64,000 nt of DNA from Pseudisothecium myosuroides (lineage: Eukaryota > Streptophyta > Bryopsida > Hypnales > Lembophyllaceae), in the NCBI GenBank assembly GCA_951799445.1, contig OX637293.1:744001-808000 (forward strand), given 5' to 3'. Shown piece by piece: positions 35,248 to 47,700 of the stretch. Numbering within the stretch: the stretch's first letter is position 1; each line of letters starts with the position of its first letter. Below the pieces are notes generated by a model. It did no database searches and was not told the DNA's origin. It saw only the letters and a list, made by a program, of their open reading frames with translations. The position numbers were made by a program, and so were the translations under genes.

Positions 35248-35875
35248 CCTGTCGGTCTCCTTTGCAGCAGACGACCTTGTCATCTTCTCACAACTTTGGA
35301 GCAAGACAACCAAACGCTCTCTTCCGCTCTGGGAATGGTTCCTAATAAATCAATTTCTGCAAGTCACTACATTGCATGATGATTTTCCGAAATCCTCGAG
35401 CATAGCAGCATCCTGACGTGATTAGCTAACTCAGTTGCCATAACATAAATGAAGGATGCAGTGCTTCAACATAGTAGGAGGATCCACTGTACAGGACAAC
35501 TGTGAGCAAAAATTCAAGTATCTTTTTATGTCACTTTTCCGTTATTGTTACGACAATTTTGTATTCTCCATGATGAGAATGATACGCCGCCACTGCAATG
35601 ATATTAGACATCACCATAATTTGCTCGAGACCTTTTTTCGGTATGTACATCCTTCATTTTATATTATGAACAAAAAATACATGTAAGCTGGTGCATACGT
35701 GGGGTCCGACTGTGTCACAATAGTTGAGCTCTGGCTCGTCCTTTGGATAGACGGGGAAGAGGTTTCTCGTACTATGCTCTTGATGCTCAAAAGTGAGGGA
35801 GACACTGTAGTGCTGGATCAGACAATTACAGTTCCTGCTGAACCCTGACCTCGCTGTGGACCTTGTTCACTAGCA

Positions 35876-38800
35876 TCAGAGTTTGGAGTAGTGAACTACA
35901 TATCTCGGTAGTAATTGACTCTCGTGCTTGATCACATGCACATCTTCGGACCCCCCGCTGGTGTGATGGCTGCCTAATTTACCGAGGATGGCAGTTGACA
36001 GCAACATCATATTAGAGCCTCTACAATAACTCACTGATATGTCAGGATTGACTGCCGTGTAGACACCGCGCCCGTAAGCAGCTCCACATTTTATGCGTAC
36101 TCCCTCTCCTCCAATCTTGAATCCCTCCGTAGCAATCTTACCGATTGCCTCAGAGTCAGTTCCATGAAAGAGAAACTGCTGCTCGATTGAGACATTCAAT
36201 GCCTTAAACTCATCCTTTTTCTGCTTGAACTTTTCTTCAAGGCACAAATTCTTGATGAACTCAACCTTGATGACCTACATCAGCAGAGACGGATGAGTAA
36301 TGCAAGCGACCAACGGAGACTCCTCCAAGGTCAGCAATCCAGTGCTCTGGCCACATGTCGAAGAACGCACAAAGCCCTTCAATTCGACATTGTCCTCATG
36401 TAATATTCATAGTCTTCGACTAAAGGAAATTCTGAAGAACTGTCTTACCTTCATTTCCCTGTTCTGGGACATTCGAAAGAACTGGGACTCAGCTACTCGG
36501 AAGTGGTAGTCTTCTGGAGTCAAACCTTCAACATGTGTTGACGGCAACAGTTTAAGACGACACACTCCACCGTTTTTGATTGCATCCTCTTCCCCAAATC
36601 TCTCAAATTCACGATTTTCAGCAAGGGCTTGGAAGTTCACGAGCTTGTAAGACACCATGAAACGAGGTATGGCTTGGTCCGGGTTGAGAATGACATGCGC
36701 AATAGGCCTGGATTCATCTTCATTCTCTTGCCTTCCAACCAGGGACACCGAGTCACAGCCTTTTTCGCGGAGCTTGTTACGATCAGGCACTTTGTCTAGA
36801 GACTCAGAAGTAGGCAACCTGCTATATCAAGACAATTCTGGGTTCGTAATTGTGCACCTTGGTTTTTGACTTCTCACATCCCACATGATGAACTGTTTCT
36901 AACTTGTAAGAGGAGCATTCACTGCAGATGTGTCGATACACATGAATCAGAAACAAGATGTGTGAATTTAGATAAAAGTCCATCTTTTGCAAGCGTACCT
37001 CCAAGTCTTCCCAAGAAGTACTTCGCAAAGCAGAAGGTTTTGGTTGTCTTGGTTTTGAGCAATGCTTGATGAGTAAACATCAAATCGATGTGCCTGATGC
37101 CCCTCCCCAACATATGCAGAATAAGAAATCTCCGATACTGGCAGCTTTATAATGATGCGGTTAATATATACAAGACAGGTTTAAGGAACTTACCTTCTGA
37201 CGTGCAGCCCTAAAGCCCTTATTTACAACCTGGTCCAACAGATCGTCAGAACCACCATAGAAAAGCCACTCCGGAATCTCCAATGGATCAGAAAGCTCTT
37301 TATGGGCTTCCAGAAACTTTCTCTGAAGCTTAAGGTTTTCGATTTTTTGCACTTTGGTGACAACCACCATGACTTTGCTGTCTGGTTGGGTATACTTCTC
37401 TGCCCTCTCTTTACCCTGCACCACTCATCCACACATTGAGAAGGTTACACTTGGTACAGAAGTTTCTAAATCGCAGGCTCAAGGTTCTTCTTACTTCTTT
37501 AGAGTTTTAGGTAGAACCTCGTACCAAAAAATATGATCGTGCCGTGTCGCCATCTGGGTGCACTTGCTTAACGACAATCCCTTCGCTGCCTTTCTCGTGA
37601 AGCTTCGCAATGTCCTCCTCGAGCTCTTTCTTTTTATTCGCAATTGCTTCGATGCGAATCTGTAATCTTATTTTCTCTTTCGCTCTCTCAATCTCTAAGC
37701 AGTCTTTGCAAGGGGCGCTGTCACATCTGGCAGCGCAGTGCAATTTGCACATGTGGCCGCACTTGTCAAGCTTCTTCCCGCAAAGTACCTGACACTTAAG
37801 CCGAAGCTTTTTGGCCCCTGTCACTTTCCAGCATTCCTCCTCCTTGCTATGCTCGCAGGGAGTGAATTTATGGATGACCTTTTCGTAGCAACAAAAGTCC
37901 TCTTCGGCTTGATGGCACTTCCGGGTCTGTGAGTGACCACAGAGCCGGAAAGTAAAATCCACTGTCTCTTTGCATAAGACGGTATGGGTTCCAGAGTGAC
38001 AAGTACGACTACAGACATGAGTGCACGGCAAAATTTCTTGGCAGGGGTAACCGCAGACGTTACTTGGTTCAAACTGGGACGCTTCAGTGTTGCAGAGTGC
38101 AAATGGTGGTTTGTGCGGGTGCCGGGGACAGCACAGAGAAATAGACGAGTCAATGGCGTTCAGACCTTCAAAGTGGTTTGTCAAGGTTCTCCAGTGATCA
38201 GATTTCCGCGCAAGAGTGGCATGGTTTCCAACAAAGTAGACACCACGACGCGCTCTAGATGCGGCAACACACATTCGATTCCGCATGCCCAAATGTCCAA
38301 TTTTCCCCTCTCCATTTGACCGCACAAGCGAGACTATCACAATCTCACTTTCGGATCCCTGGCAGAAGAATAACAACATTCCAATCCCCCAAGGATAATA
38401 TTAGAAATTCCTCTTCTGAACAAGATTCATTTGAAACACCATTTGAAACATCATTTGAAATAAGCAAAATGTGAAAAATTTCAATTAATTAAGCTTGTCG
38501 AACGAACCAGACCATGAGAATGGCGCACCTGAAAACTATCAATGGAACGGACTTCAACGTCTGATAATTCCGGATAGTTCCCCATCAGCGAGCGAATGAG
38601 CGTCACCTGCAGAAAGCACACAAGGCACGGTCACCAATTCCGAAGAAGCGAGATGATTGCATTGAAAGTAGTGCTGGATTCTTCCAGGTCCGGCGTAGAG
38701 CTAAATCACCTGTCCATTGTAAGCAGCCAGAATCTTGAGACTTTCAAGGTTGGAAAGCTCCGAAGCAATCCACCTGGTGAGGGCAACCACCATGCGCGCT

Positions 38801-41800
38801 TCGTCCTGGTTCACGAAACTGCGCTGGCTCGTCTCTGGATATGGATGAGACCAGAAGTACATTGTCCTCGCCATGCATGTGGGAGCTTCATTTCGGCTCC
38901 CCGACACCAATATTTTCTGGGATTTTAAATCAGGGTAGATGGGTCGAAGCATGTCCACAAATTCTTCACGCATTCGGCATTGAAGGCCTAATTGCTGACA
39001 CGGCAATTTGTTGTGTTCCACTAGCCGTTCGAACATTGATACTCCGAACCCATGGCTAGCGCACGTTAGATGAAAATTCAAGGCATTAGTTATCAATGTC
39101 TAGGGAAATTAAACGTAAGTTAACTGAGAAAATCAACCAATTGCCCTAAGTGAGGCTCGCCCACCTTCGCTCGAGTTCATACAACTCCACTTGAGGTCGG
39201 AGCTGCTGGTGGTCCCCAATCAGAATGAGGTGCTGCAGATTGGAATTAAGGGAGGCGAGCACCTGCGGCTCCAGGATCTCCGCTGCCTCCTCCACCAAAA
39301 CAACCGCAGGAGAGAGATGCTTGACAACACTTTGGTGTATTGCTGCTCCCTGCAACATTCATCACGGCGTTTAACTAATCTGGAGGACACTCAGGGTGGG
39401 TTTTAGTGCAGTGAATTAGTAAAACTCTGAACAGAAAAGGTTGTTCTGCCAGGCATGAATTCCAGGAGCATGTGATAACCACGTGCACATCGGTTACAGT
39501 AGTGTGTAATAGCTTACGGTAGTAGTCAACCCAATTATTTTTGCCTTCTGAAGAACAGCTAGCTTGCGGCGCTGTCTTATTTGCTCCGTATCTTCCAACA
39601 AAGTATCATAATCTGCTTTCAAACTTGTCAGCCGCTCGCAAGCTCCGTTCACACTCTCTTGCCAGTATTTGTACACCAAGATTGCACAATGCTCCGGTAG
39701 TAAATCATACGGATTTTCATGTGCAATCCAATCGAACTGGCCTCCAATAGTGTCCAGCTGATGCATGATCATTCGGTTCCACTCAAGATGTCAATATCAT
39801 TAGAAAGTATTTCATGTCCAGAATGGAAATATACCACAACACATATGTTTAACTTTCATCTGTTTGATTTTGCAGCACGGCACGCTATATGACACGGAAA
39901 TGTATTCATGCTCTACAATATCGACAGCGGAAAGTTTGAATCTCTTACGTTCAATCGGTGATATGACATTGACGCGCCACGGACATCCTTCTCCTTTGGA
40001 AATTTCATGAAGCTGCTGCTCAGTAACCATTGAACGCTGTTTTTTGAGAGCCAGGGGTCAGTCATACCGGTGTCTATATCTAAGTTGATAGTTTCCAGGC
40101 GAAGGCTTTCGTAGGCAGCCCTTCTTTCTTCTTCTTCCTTTCGTCTCTCATCCTCCTCATTGGATAATACAGATTCCTCTGTGAAAACATGGTCATGCTG
40201 CGGAATTCTGCTGCTGACGGGTTTTTTAAAGGAAAGAAAGGCGAGGGCGGATTGGAGCACCTTCGGACTCGGCATCCATCGCTTCATCTCCGCGACCAGA
40301 AGTTGCCTGAAGATCAATATATCAGACGCTAACGTCGGGTCTGCGTCCCCTGGAATTGGACGTCCTCGAAGTAGTTCAACGAGGGTGAGACCTTTCGGCA
40401 ATTTTCTGGCACATGACTCAATCCTGGAACGGGGACGCACAGCATGTTCCAAGAAATGGTGCAAGTGCAGTTCCGGGGAATGTTCCACGATCATACTTGG
40501 ATCGAAGTTGTCGAGATATCGTTTGACAGTGTCGAACACCTCCTTCATGACTCCCCTGAGATCTTCAAGATTCTCGCGGTTCTCAGCAAAGTCGGATCGA
40601 AACTCGTCGTCGGATTTGATCATGCGATGCAAGTTATGGGCTTCCAGTTTTTGGTTTTTGCTGCGCCCGCCCACACGCACAATGTTGGGTTCGAAGGCCA
40701 GACACCTCTCCAGAAACTGGTCAAGAGCATGGTTCTTCAGGGTGATGACGAACACGGGGCTATCTTTCGGAAATGTACTCGCCGAAAGCAGCAGTTGCAA
40801 CAGCTTCACCCCCACATGCGTCTTCCCTGTGCCGGGTGGACCCTGGATCATGGCCAGCCGGTTGTGGACCGCGAGCTCCACGGCTTTGAGTTGGCTCGGA
40901 TCAAAGCTGGTCTTGTATCCACGCTCGAGGAGGGATGTCGCTGCTCCCACTCCCTCCCGAATCTCACCGCGGGTGGGTGCTTTTTTCGAGTCTAAGCTCG
41001 GGCATCTCTCTTCAGGTTGAAGCAGCTGCAACATCCCCACATTGGCCTCAAGCTTGCTTTCAAAGATGCAACTCCAGTCGAGTGTTACGGTTACATCAGT
41101 GTTGCTGAGGTACTCTGGAGTTGGATCCTGTGGCCATGTCACAGACACAAGCTCCTCTGTGAATGGCAAACTCTCCGGATCGGTCAGCTGCAGTGTCTCC
41201 AACACAGGCTGGTATGCCTTGTAGTACGTGGGACTTTCCGCCATCACCATGTCCTTGCCTTGCATGAGCCGCGCGCACTGAAAGCACCACGAATTTGTGC
41301 CACTGTTCGACGTTTCCGCTCCGATTGTCAGAGCTATGATGTCCACGAAACATATGGTGCATTTGTTCACTGCATCTTCTTCACACCGGCTGACGACGCC
41401 CCAAATCGGGCACTCAAAGCCACCATCATCTTCGAAGAAACACACCAAACTTCCTGCAAGGGGCGCCTTCGACTTACTCTTCGGCAGCATGAATGCTAGG
41501 GTGAGACCCGGAGACGCGTTGAAACTGAAGTACACTCCACACGCGGAGACTTTCGACCACAGCTTCATGTCACAATCTTCGGGTTTCCCCCGGCACAATG
41601 CGTGTATGCCCTGCAACAAACCTGCAAAACAGTCTTCTCTTAGCAACCGGAAGTATGTGTCCAGGTACTCCTCCGGGCCATCGTAAGGCCCGATCTGTTT
41701 CACTACCGGAAGATTGGAGTGAGTTAAACGATTTACGGTTTGAACTTCTTCAAGGGTTGGAAGCAATGGTAATTGCGACCACGGAATCTCCTTGAAGCTG

Positions 41801-42828
41801 CTCCCGCCAGCGAGTACGCCCAGAATCTTCCGGTAAAACGTTTCAGCATCGTCTGAGAGAATGAGTGCTTCCAGGGCTTTCTCTAGATACGCCTTGCCCT
41901 CCGCATGAAGGTGCGGCAGGACTAGCTCGAGGTCGGTAAAGAGAGTCGCAATACTTTCGGACTGTCTAGGAATTCGCGTGAGTATGAGAGGCGAAATCGT
42001 TGGCAATTGGGATGGAGAGAACTCCAGCAGATGCACCAGGAAGCCCTGCAAAAGCTCACTCCAGCATTTCTCGCTACCACTCAGATACTTCGCCCATGAT
42101 CGCACGCCACGCTGTGACGTGAGGAATGGCGATCCAGCAAACAGAGCGTACATCTGCTTCAACCGCGAGTGGTACAGCCGGGTACTGCAGCTCAGGACCT
42201 GACAAAGCTGCAGAGTGCGTTGTATGAGCTCGTCGGAAGGAGCTCGGTAGTCCAAAACAAGCTTGAACGCAATTGAGCACTTCGTGAGCAGTCTCAATAC
42301 GATCTCGGGTTGCTGCTTGGCAGCGGTCAGCAGACTGTCCACATACGATTCCAGTTGGTTTAGATTGCGAGGTTTGCATTCACGTAGCCTTGCAATGTGC
42401 GCTCGGGGCGTGTCGTGGGAAGTAGAATTACTCCCAATCTCATACTCCATAATATCTCCCGGACAAAGAAGCATGCCGCCCGTCGAGGTGGCCGTTGACT
42501 CCATAGGATTCCCAAGTCTAAAATACACATTACTCGTACTCGCAGACCACGATTCTCCCTCGAGTAATGGTGACAGGAATCCGAAACCCTTCTGGTGGTT
42601 GACATTCAAAACGGTTCCGAGGTGAAACACCTTCGCTGGCTTTGGGGTGACTGGGCTGCGAGAGCCATCGCCGCTTGATGACGTCGCTGCCAGCTTCGAA
42701 TTCGGCTTCCTCCAATTCTTCTCAGAGCTTCTGTTGCCCACACACTTGCTGAAAAAATTCGATGAAGCCCCTCCAGGAGAGTTCTTCCTCCAGGTCGAGC
42801 TTTCACCAGACTTCGAAGGGGAGTCCAT
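35876..42828 (-). CDS. ZNFX1-like SF1 helicase with NF-X1 zinc fingers and two C-terminal ART (PARP-like) domains
   Basis: Ten exons on minus with consistent phases: 42828-39949, 39781-39518, 39349-39165, 39055-38710, 38606-38529, 38358-37525, 37415-37194, 37129-36999, 36821-36449 and 36274-35876; about 1903 residues. A cold-shock-like domain lies at about 67-150 (VNHQKGFGFLSP...PGDIMEYEI). A long ZNFX1-type region leads to the helicase: Walker A QGPPGTGKT near 660, VLVEEAAE for motif II, LIGDHQQLRP, SIDSFQGSESEIVIVS and VAASRARRGVYFVGN. NF-X1-type Cys/His repeats follow (about 1340-1470), then a short coiled coil. Exons 7-9 encode a first ADP-ribosyltransferase fold (LFYGGS where LFHGT is usual; ends NPDQAIPRFMVSY). 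Exons 9-10 encode a second with intact FLFHGT and YGRGVYTA but no clear catalytic Glu before QLLPRYVVHY, suggesting mono-ADP-ribosylation or none. ZNFX1 proteins act in small-RNA inheritance and antiviral RNA sensing in animals; the role here is inference. Confidence 0.85.
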
Positions 42829-44779
42829 CCTTCAATCCGCGCCTTCTCTAGTCACAAAACGAATTGATTTCCCACACCAACCTTGACTGACTATCACGGC
42901 AGTCGATCAGCTTCTGCGAAGAATGGATGATATGACCTCGATTGATCTAAGGCTTGCATGACGGCACTCCCTCACCGACATTCTCCACTTTCGTATGCAC
43001 TTCCTCTCGTTCCACCCAGTAGAGATCGAGAACACACTCTTCGCTTTGTTCCTCCACCAATATACACTCAGTAACTTACTTGCATTACCGCTAATTCGAT
43101 CTGCACAGCGGAATATCTATCTCAATATGGCATGGCTACAGTTACTGCTTCGTTTTTCCACAAGCGCACATGGAAATCTCGGAAGGCAAGCCATGGCCAG
43201 AATACCGGCATTTTCTTTACTAAGTTATATTCTACAGTACTGAACTTACAGACAATGTCTACAGGGTAACGTACAGCATGCACGGCCCCACAAACAAATG
43301 GCGGCACACATATCGGTAATATTGAGTGATATAAGTTTAAACTTTACTATCTTGGAGTTATGATAGATCGGGATCCTCAATACCTTAGTCCGAATCCAAA
43401 TGTTGGCAATTGACTCCTTCAAGTACATCACCCAAAGTTACCACCAACAAATGCGTAACTGCCGCTTGAAGAGCTACCATATATCTTGCAGCCACAACCA
43501 CCAACGTACTGTAAGTTAATTGTTCAGCGCCAGAAACAAATCGTACATGAGCTACTCTACGGACCAGGTGGCCGGACCGGCCGCCAAGTCGTAAATGAAG
43601 ACAAGGTGAATGCGCAATGAGGACGCAATCAAGACTAATTCGCCCTAAGAATGCCGTATAAGCACACATAATCACCACTTATTGCAATTAAGCAAAAACT
43701 GACTGGAATTTGAATGAAGGAAAAGATGTGTTTCTCACACATAGAAGAGTAGGCCTGTGGAAATAGAGAACTTTGGCCCCAAAATGGAGAGTACATTTTG
43801 TCAATTTTGAGTGCACAAATACACATTTTCGGTCTCAGGTATACTAAATTATTAAATTCTAAAGTTCATATGAATAAAGGAACAATAATTGATAGTAGGA
43901 TCACCCATTTTTTTAGCACATCCCATATTGAAAAGATAATAATGGCCATACAAAAATGATGATGACACTTGTGCAATGGCTTGTCCCAAATCCCAATATG
44001 ACAATTTACCAAGCCCTGCTTCACCATTCATGCTCATATTTTAGGAGTTGATATTTAAGCAGGATCGACAATGGGTGCTCATACCTTAATTATCCTAAAC
44101 CTGCACGGAGCTGTCGTTGGAACACATGTCAAGTTACGACCTTGTAGCCGAAATGATAAGAATTTACGATTGACGCGGCATTTCTTCCTACCTTCACGAT
44201 CTGATCCACTCTTCTTAAAATTCAGGAAATCGAGCCAGCAAGTATATTTCGAGTCACAAAGCAAATGCGAATCTGCGGATGTCCGTCTTTGAGTGAGCAC
44301 CTGAACAAGGCGAAATTAAATGTCACTTTGTACTTTAGAAACAGATCTCAATAATATTGTGAAACCATGAGACCCCTAAGAGTCACTTGGTTAGAAGAGA
44401 CTAAATTATTCCGTAATGGATCTTATTCGAAATTACAGTGCTTCAAGCTAATTCTCCAGGAACTAAATGAAGTGGAAAGCTCTACTGGTCGGCTTGTAAC
44501 CAAACTAGTTCTACAATCCCTCTGCTGTAGACTGCCATCCGGCAGAAGATTAATCGGCATTGTCGAGCACATAGAGCGGCAAATCCAAGGTACATGGCAG
44601 CTGCCATCTCTTTCAGCATTCTCTCTCAGATGGGATGTAGAAAACTAGCTGAGCATCTTCCAAATAACTTAGTGGGACTAGATTACAACCTCTGCTTTAA
44701 AGGCAAAGTGTGGCTTGGAAACAGACGGTGACTGCAATATCGCAGTGCAAAGTGTTGATGCAGAAGTATCACACCACTT
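42829..44779. other. region between two co-directional minus-strand genes
   Basis: No gene recognised. It should contain the promoter and leader of the helicase gene (just right of 42828) and the 3' untranslated end of the PhoD-like gene (left of 44780). Open frames are short and overlap on both strands. Confidence 0.4.
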
Positions 44780-47700
44780 TCACGCTGGTGGAACACAAGT
44801 ATCTAAAGACAGTTTCTGTTCAAGTAACAGTTGACCTCCATCACCACGAATCTGAAGCCGCGCCAATGGTGGTGACATATCCCAGTCGACCTGGACGTGG
44901 CAAAACCACCGATATTCAATGCATGCGTTGTCCAACCACGTAACTAACTGTTCGATTTTGTTTAATGATGAGCGCACATTCATAAGCAAACCATGCAGAA
45001 TAGATCTTACCGCTCTGTGATGACCATACTTTGGGAATATGTGTGTTCAAGTTTACTGATTGCTGAATAAAAGTTGTACATACACGTTATTGATTCACTC
45101 TCAAGAGTGAACCTTGGGTTCATCTTTATAACTTAGCCAAGCCTGATGTCAATGTGCATACCAACAAGAGTAAGGGAAGTAACGGCAATTGCATACCTCA
45201 ATCAGCCCGAAGGCTGGGCCAGACACAAAATCACACGCTCCATTTGGTCTAAGACCTACTGTATCAACTCGAAACCCTGATAAAGAAAGAAAGCAAGTCA
45301 AACAGGGTTGCACGAGAGTCGAGACAACAATGAAATTATGGATCTCTCTCATACAAGAGTTTTTCGAGAAACTACTCAATAAATAATCCACTTTGAAACA
45401 TCCTTCAATAGTGAAAAGGGATACAAACAACCAGCTATCAAACAACCAGCTTTCTGGCATATCAAGACTCTGTAGGCCAGGGAATGGAAATAACTCACCT
45501 TCACAAGGAGCAGGTACAGCCGTATTATTGGTGAGGCCGCTGGCCATGACCTGAAGTATTATCCTGGCCCTGTTAGTGATTGTTCATGCATGCATGCTTT
45601 CCTGTTCTAACATGTTATGCTCACGATAATACAATTCAGTCTCAGCAGGCGCTCTTATTATTCCTAGAAATATTTTAGCACTGTTCAGTCTTTGATACTT
45701 CCAACCTGATTCAACACGACGTCAAAGAGAGGGTTATGTCACAAGGTCAAACCTGCACTAAAGGTCGAGGAAGATCCGTACTATCATAGTCATCACTGTA
45801 GCTGCGGTTTCCAGGTTGCAAAATCTGCGCCGAGTAAAGTTCATCAAATAAAGAGATAGGATAGTGCTAGCAAAAGTGGTCAGAGTGAAAATGAACGTCA
45901 CTAGATCATGGATTAAGAGCAACCTGCCTTAATGTCTGAAAAGTGGAAGTCGCCAGTCAAAACGACCACACAACCGGGAGCCGTGGTTAACACGTGCAAG
46001 AGATTCCTTTGTGCAGGTTGGAAGCAGTCGAAGTCATCGTAACACTTGCAATATGCAGCTGGATGTTTCTTCCTGGCCTGGCTACAAACCTGCATCCCTC
46101 CAACTTCCGCCCGGTAAATTTCATATAGTAAGGTCCGTGTAAGGTAAACGAGGATGATCGCCACGACATACGCAAGTCTGGGTTGAGCGATGAGAAAAGG
46201 CGCGAAGTGAAAAAACAAAGAATATTAATTGAAACTTACAAATTCTGTGGGTTTGCTGATGAGAGGTGAACCAGAAACCACCAGTTTCAGAGCAGCTCCA
46301 GAACTCTCAAGCTCGTGTTTTAGCCACCTCCGCTGCCGTGGACCCAATATCTACAAACAAAAGATAAAGGAGAACAGAAGATCACTAATCCAATTATAAC
46401 TTTTTTCTCTGGTTGCCTGCATTCCCTCGTGAGATTACATCTTATCAAAGATGGCTTCTGAATGCAACGCGATGCTCTGTACAATCTCTTGTGCAAGCAC
46501 AGGGTAAGGATTTGGATAGGACTCATACAATTTATGGGGGTCATACTCAACATTCAGAAAATAAAGTTGTAAATCTCTTGCAGCTGACTACTAGTTAGAA
46601 GCTGTACCTCACACAGCACACTTGAATCACTTATAGCATCCATCTGGTCAGTTTTACTCCATGAGAAAGTTTCATTTCTGGAGCTGTTATTAATCATTTT
46701 CATATTAGCATCTATAAAGCCATACGATGGCGACTTTGGGTTGCAAACTCGGTCCCATACTGGGTCGGCGCGGTTTTCAAGAAGTTTACACCACCCTGCA
46801 CACCACAACTGCACAAAGTCAGCTAATCATAGCGATTTGGGGATTATTTCTACGCAAAATCCATATCAAGTATTTAATTTTGAGCAGAAAATACATACGC
46901 CTTACTCAAATTGTCAGCTGTAAGCACCGTACGGTGTTCGAGTCTAAATACTTCAAGACATTTTTCTGATACAAGAATGTTCCTATCTCATATAGCAAAG
47001 GCACTGATGTAGTTGATGTTTTAGTACCTTGCCAAAATAGGTCATCTTTTTTGCAGCATGATCCTGTTCCATCAGTACCACCCTCTAGAAAATCCTTACA
47101 CCTGCCATACACATTTGCCCAAGTAGCAATGAAAATTAACTATTCCGTCTTGTGGTTAACAACGAGCCCTCTCTCACCAGCATTCTGGAGATAGTTAAAA
47201 TAGCTTCTCCACGAGTATTATAGAGTATAAAACAGATCGACCAATAATTTCGCGACTATGTCCGCAAAAGAGAAACGGATCAGATTGGATATCAAAAGAT
47301 ACCACTCAGCACACTTCGTCTTTCAGAAATAGAGTGCACTCTCGATAAGACCTATATCCGTAAGATTTATTGAGAGCAAAGGGAAAAGGCAATACCACAT
47401 GTACTTGGTCTTCTTGGGGTTTGTAAAATTGCAGAAGTCCCGACGAGTATGGCATGGCTTGGTATCACGATAGAAGCGCTCATCTAAAAGAAGGACATCT
47501 ATCTCTTTTCCAGTAACCCCCTCATTCAATGTGTGCTGCATGACACAAAAGGCCACAAAGATCGTCAATGAACGAGACAGGTAACAACCAACCATTCAGA
47601 ACTGCAACGAACTGACCAAGGTAGACTTGAAGCCGGCTCCACCAGAAAGTGTTCATCGCAAATGACGAAGGTTATGATCACAACCACCAGTGCAAAGGAC

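Noticed and set aside
36880..37129. Acceptor at 37137-37139 (cag|tatcgg) for the first ART domain
   Set aside because: The resulting peptide lacks ART features; the acceptor ending at 37130 (tatcggag) gives LLLCEVLLGKTW, which fits the fold.
40160..41499. Plus-strand open frames of up to 286 codons at 40.2-41.5 kb
   Set aside because: They lie antisense to the helicase exon 1, whose frame contains clear ZNFX1 motifs, and show no family features.
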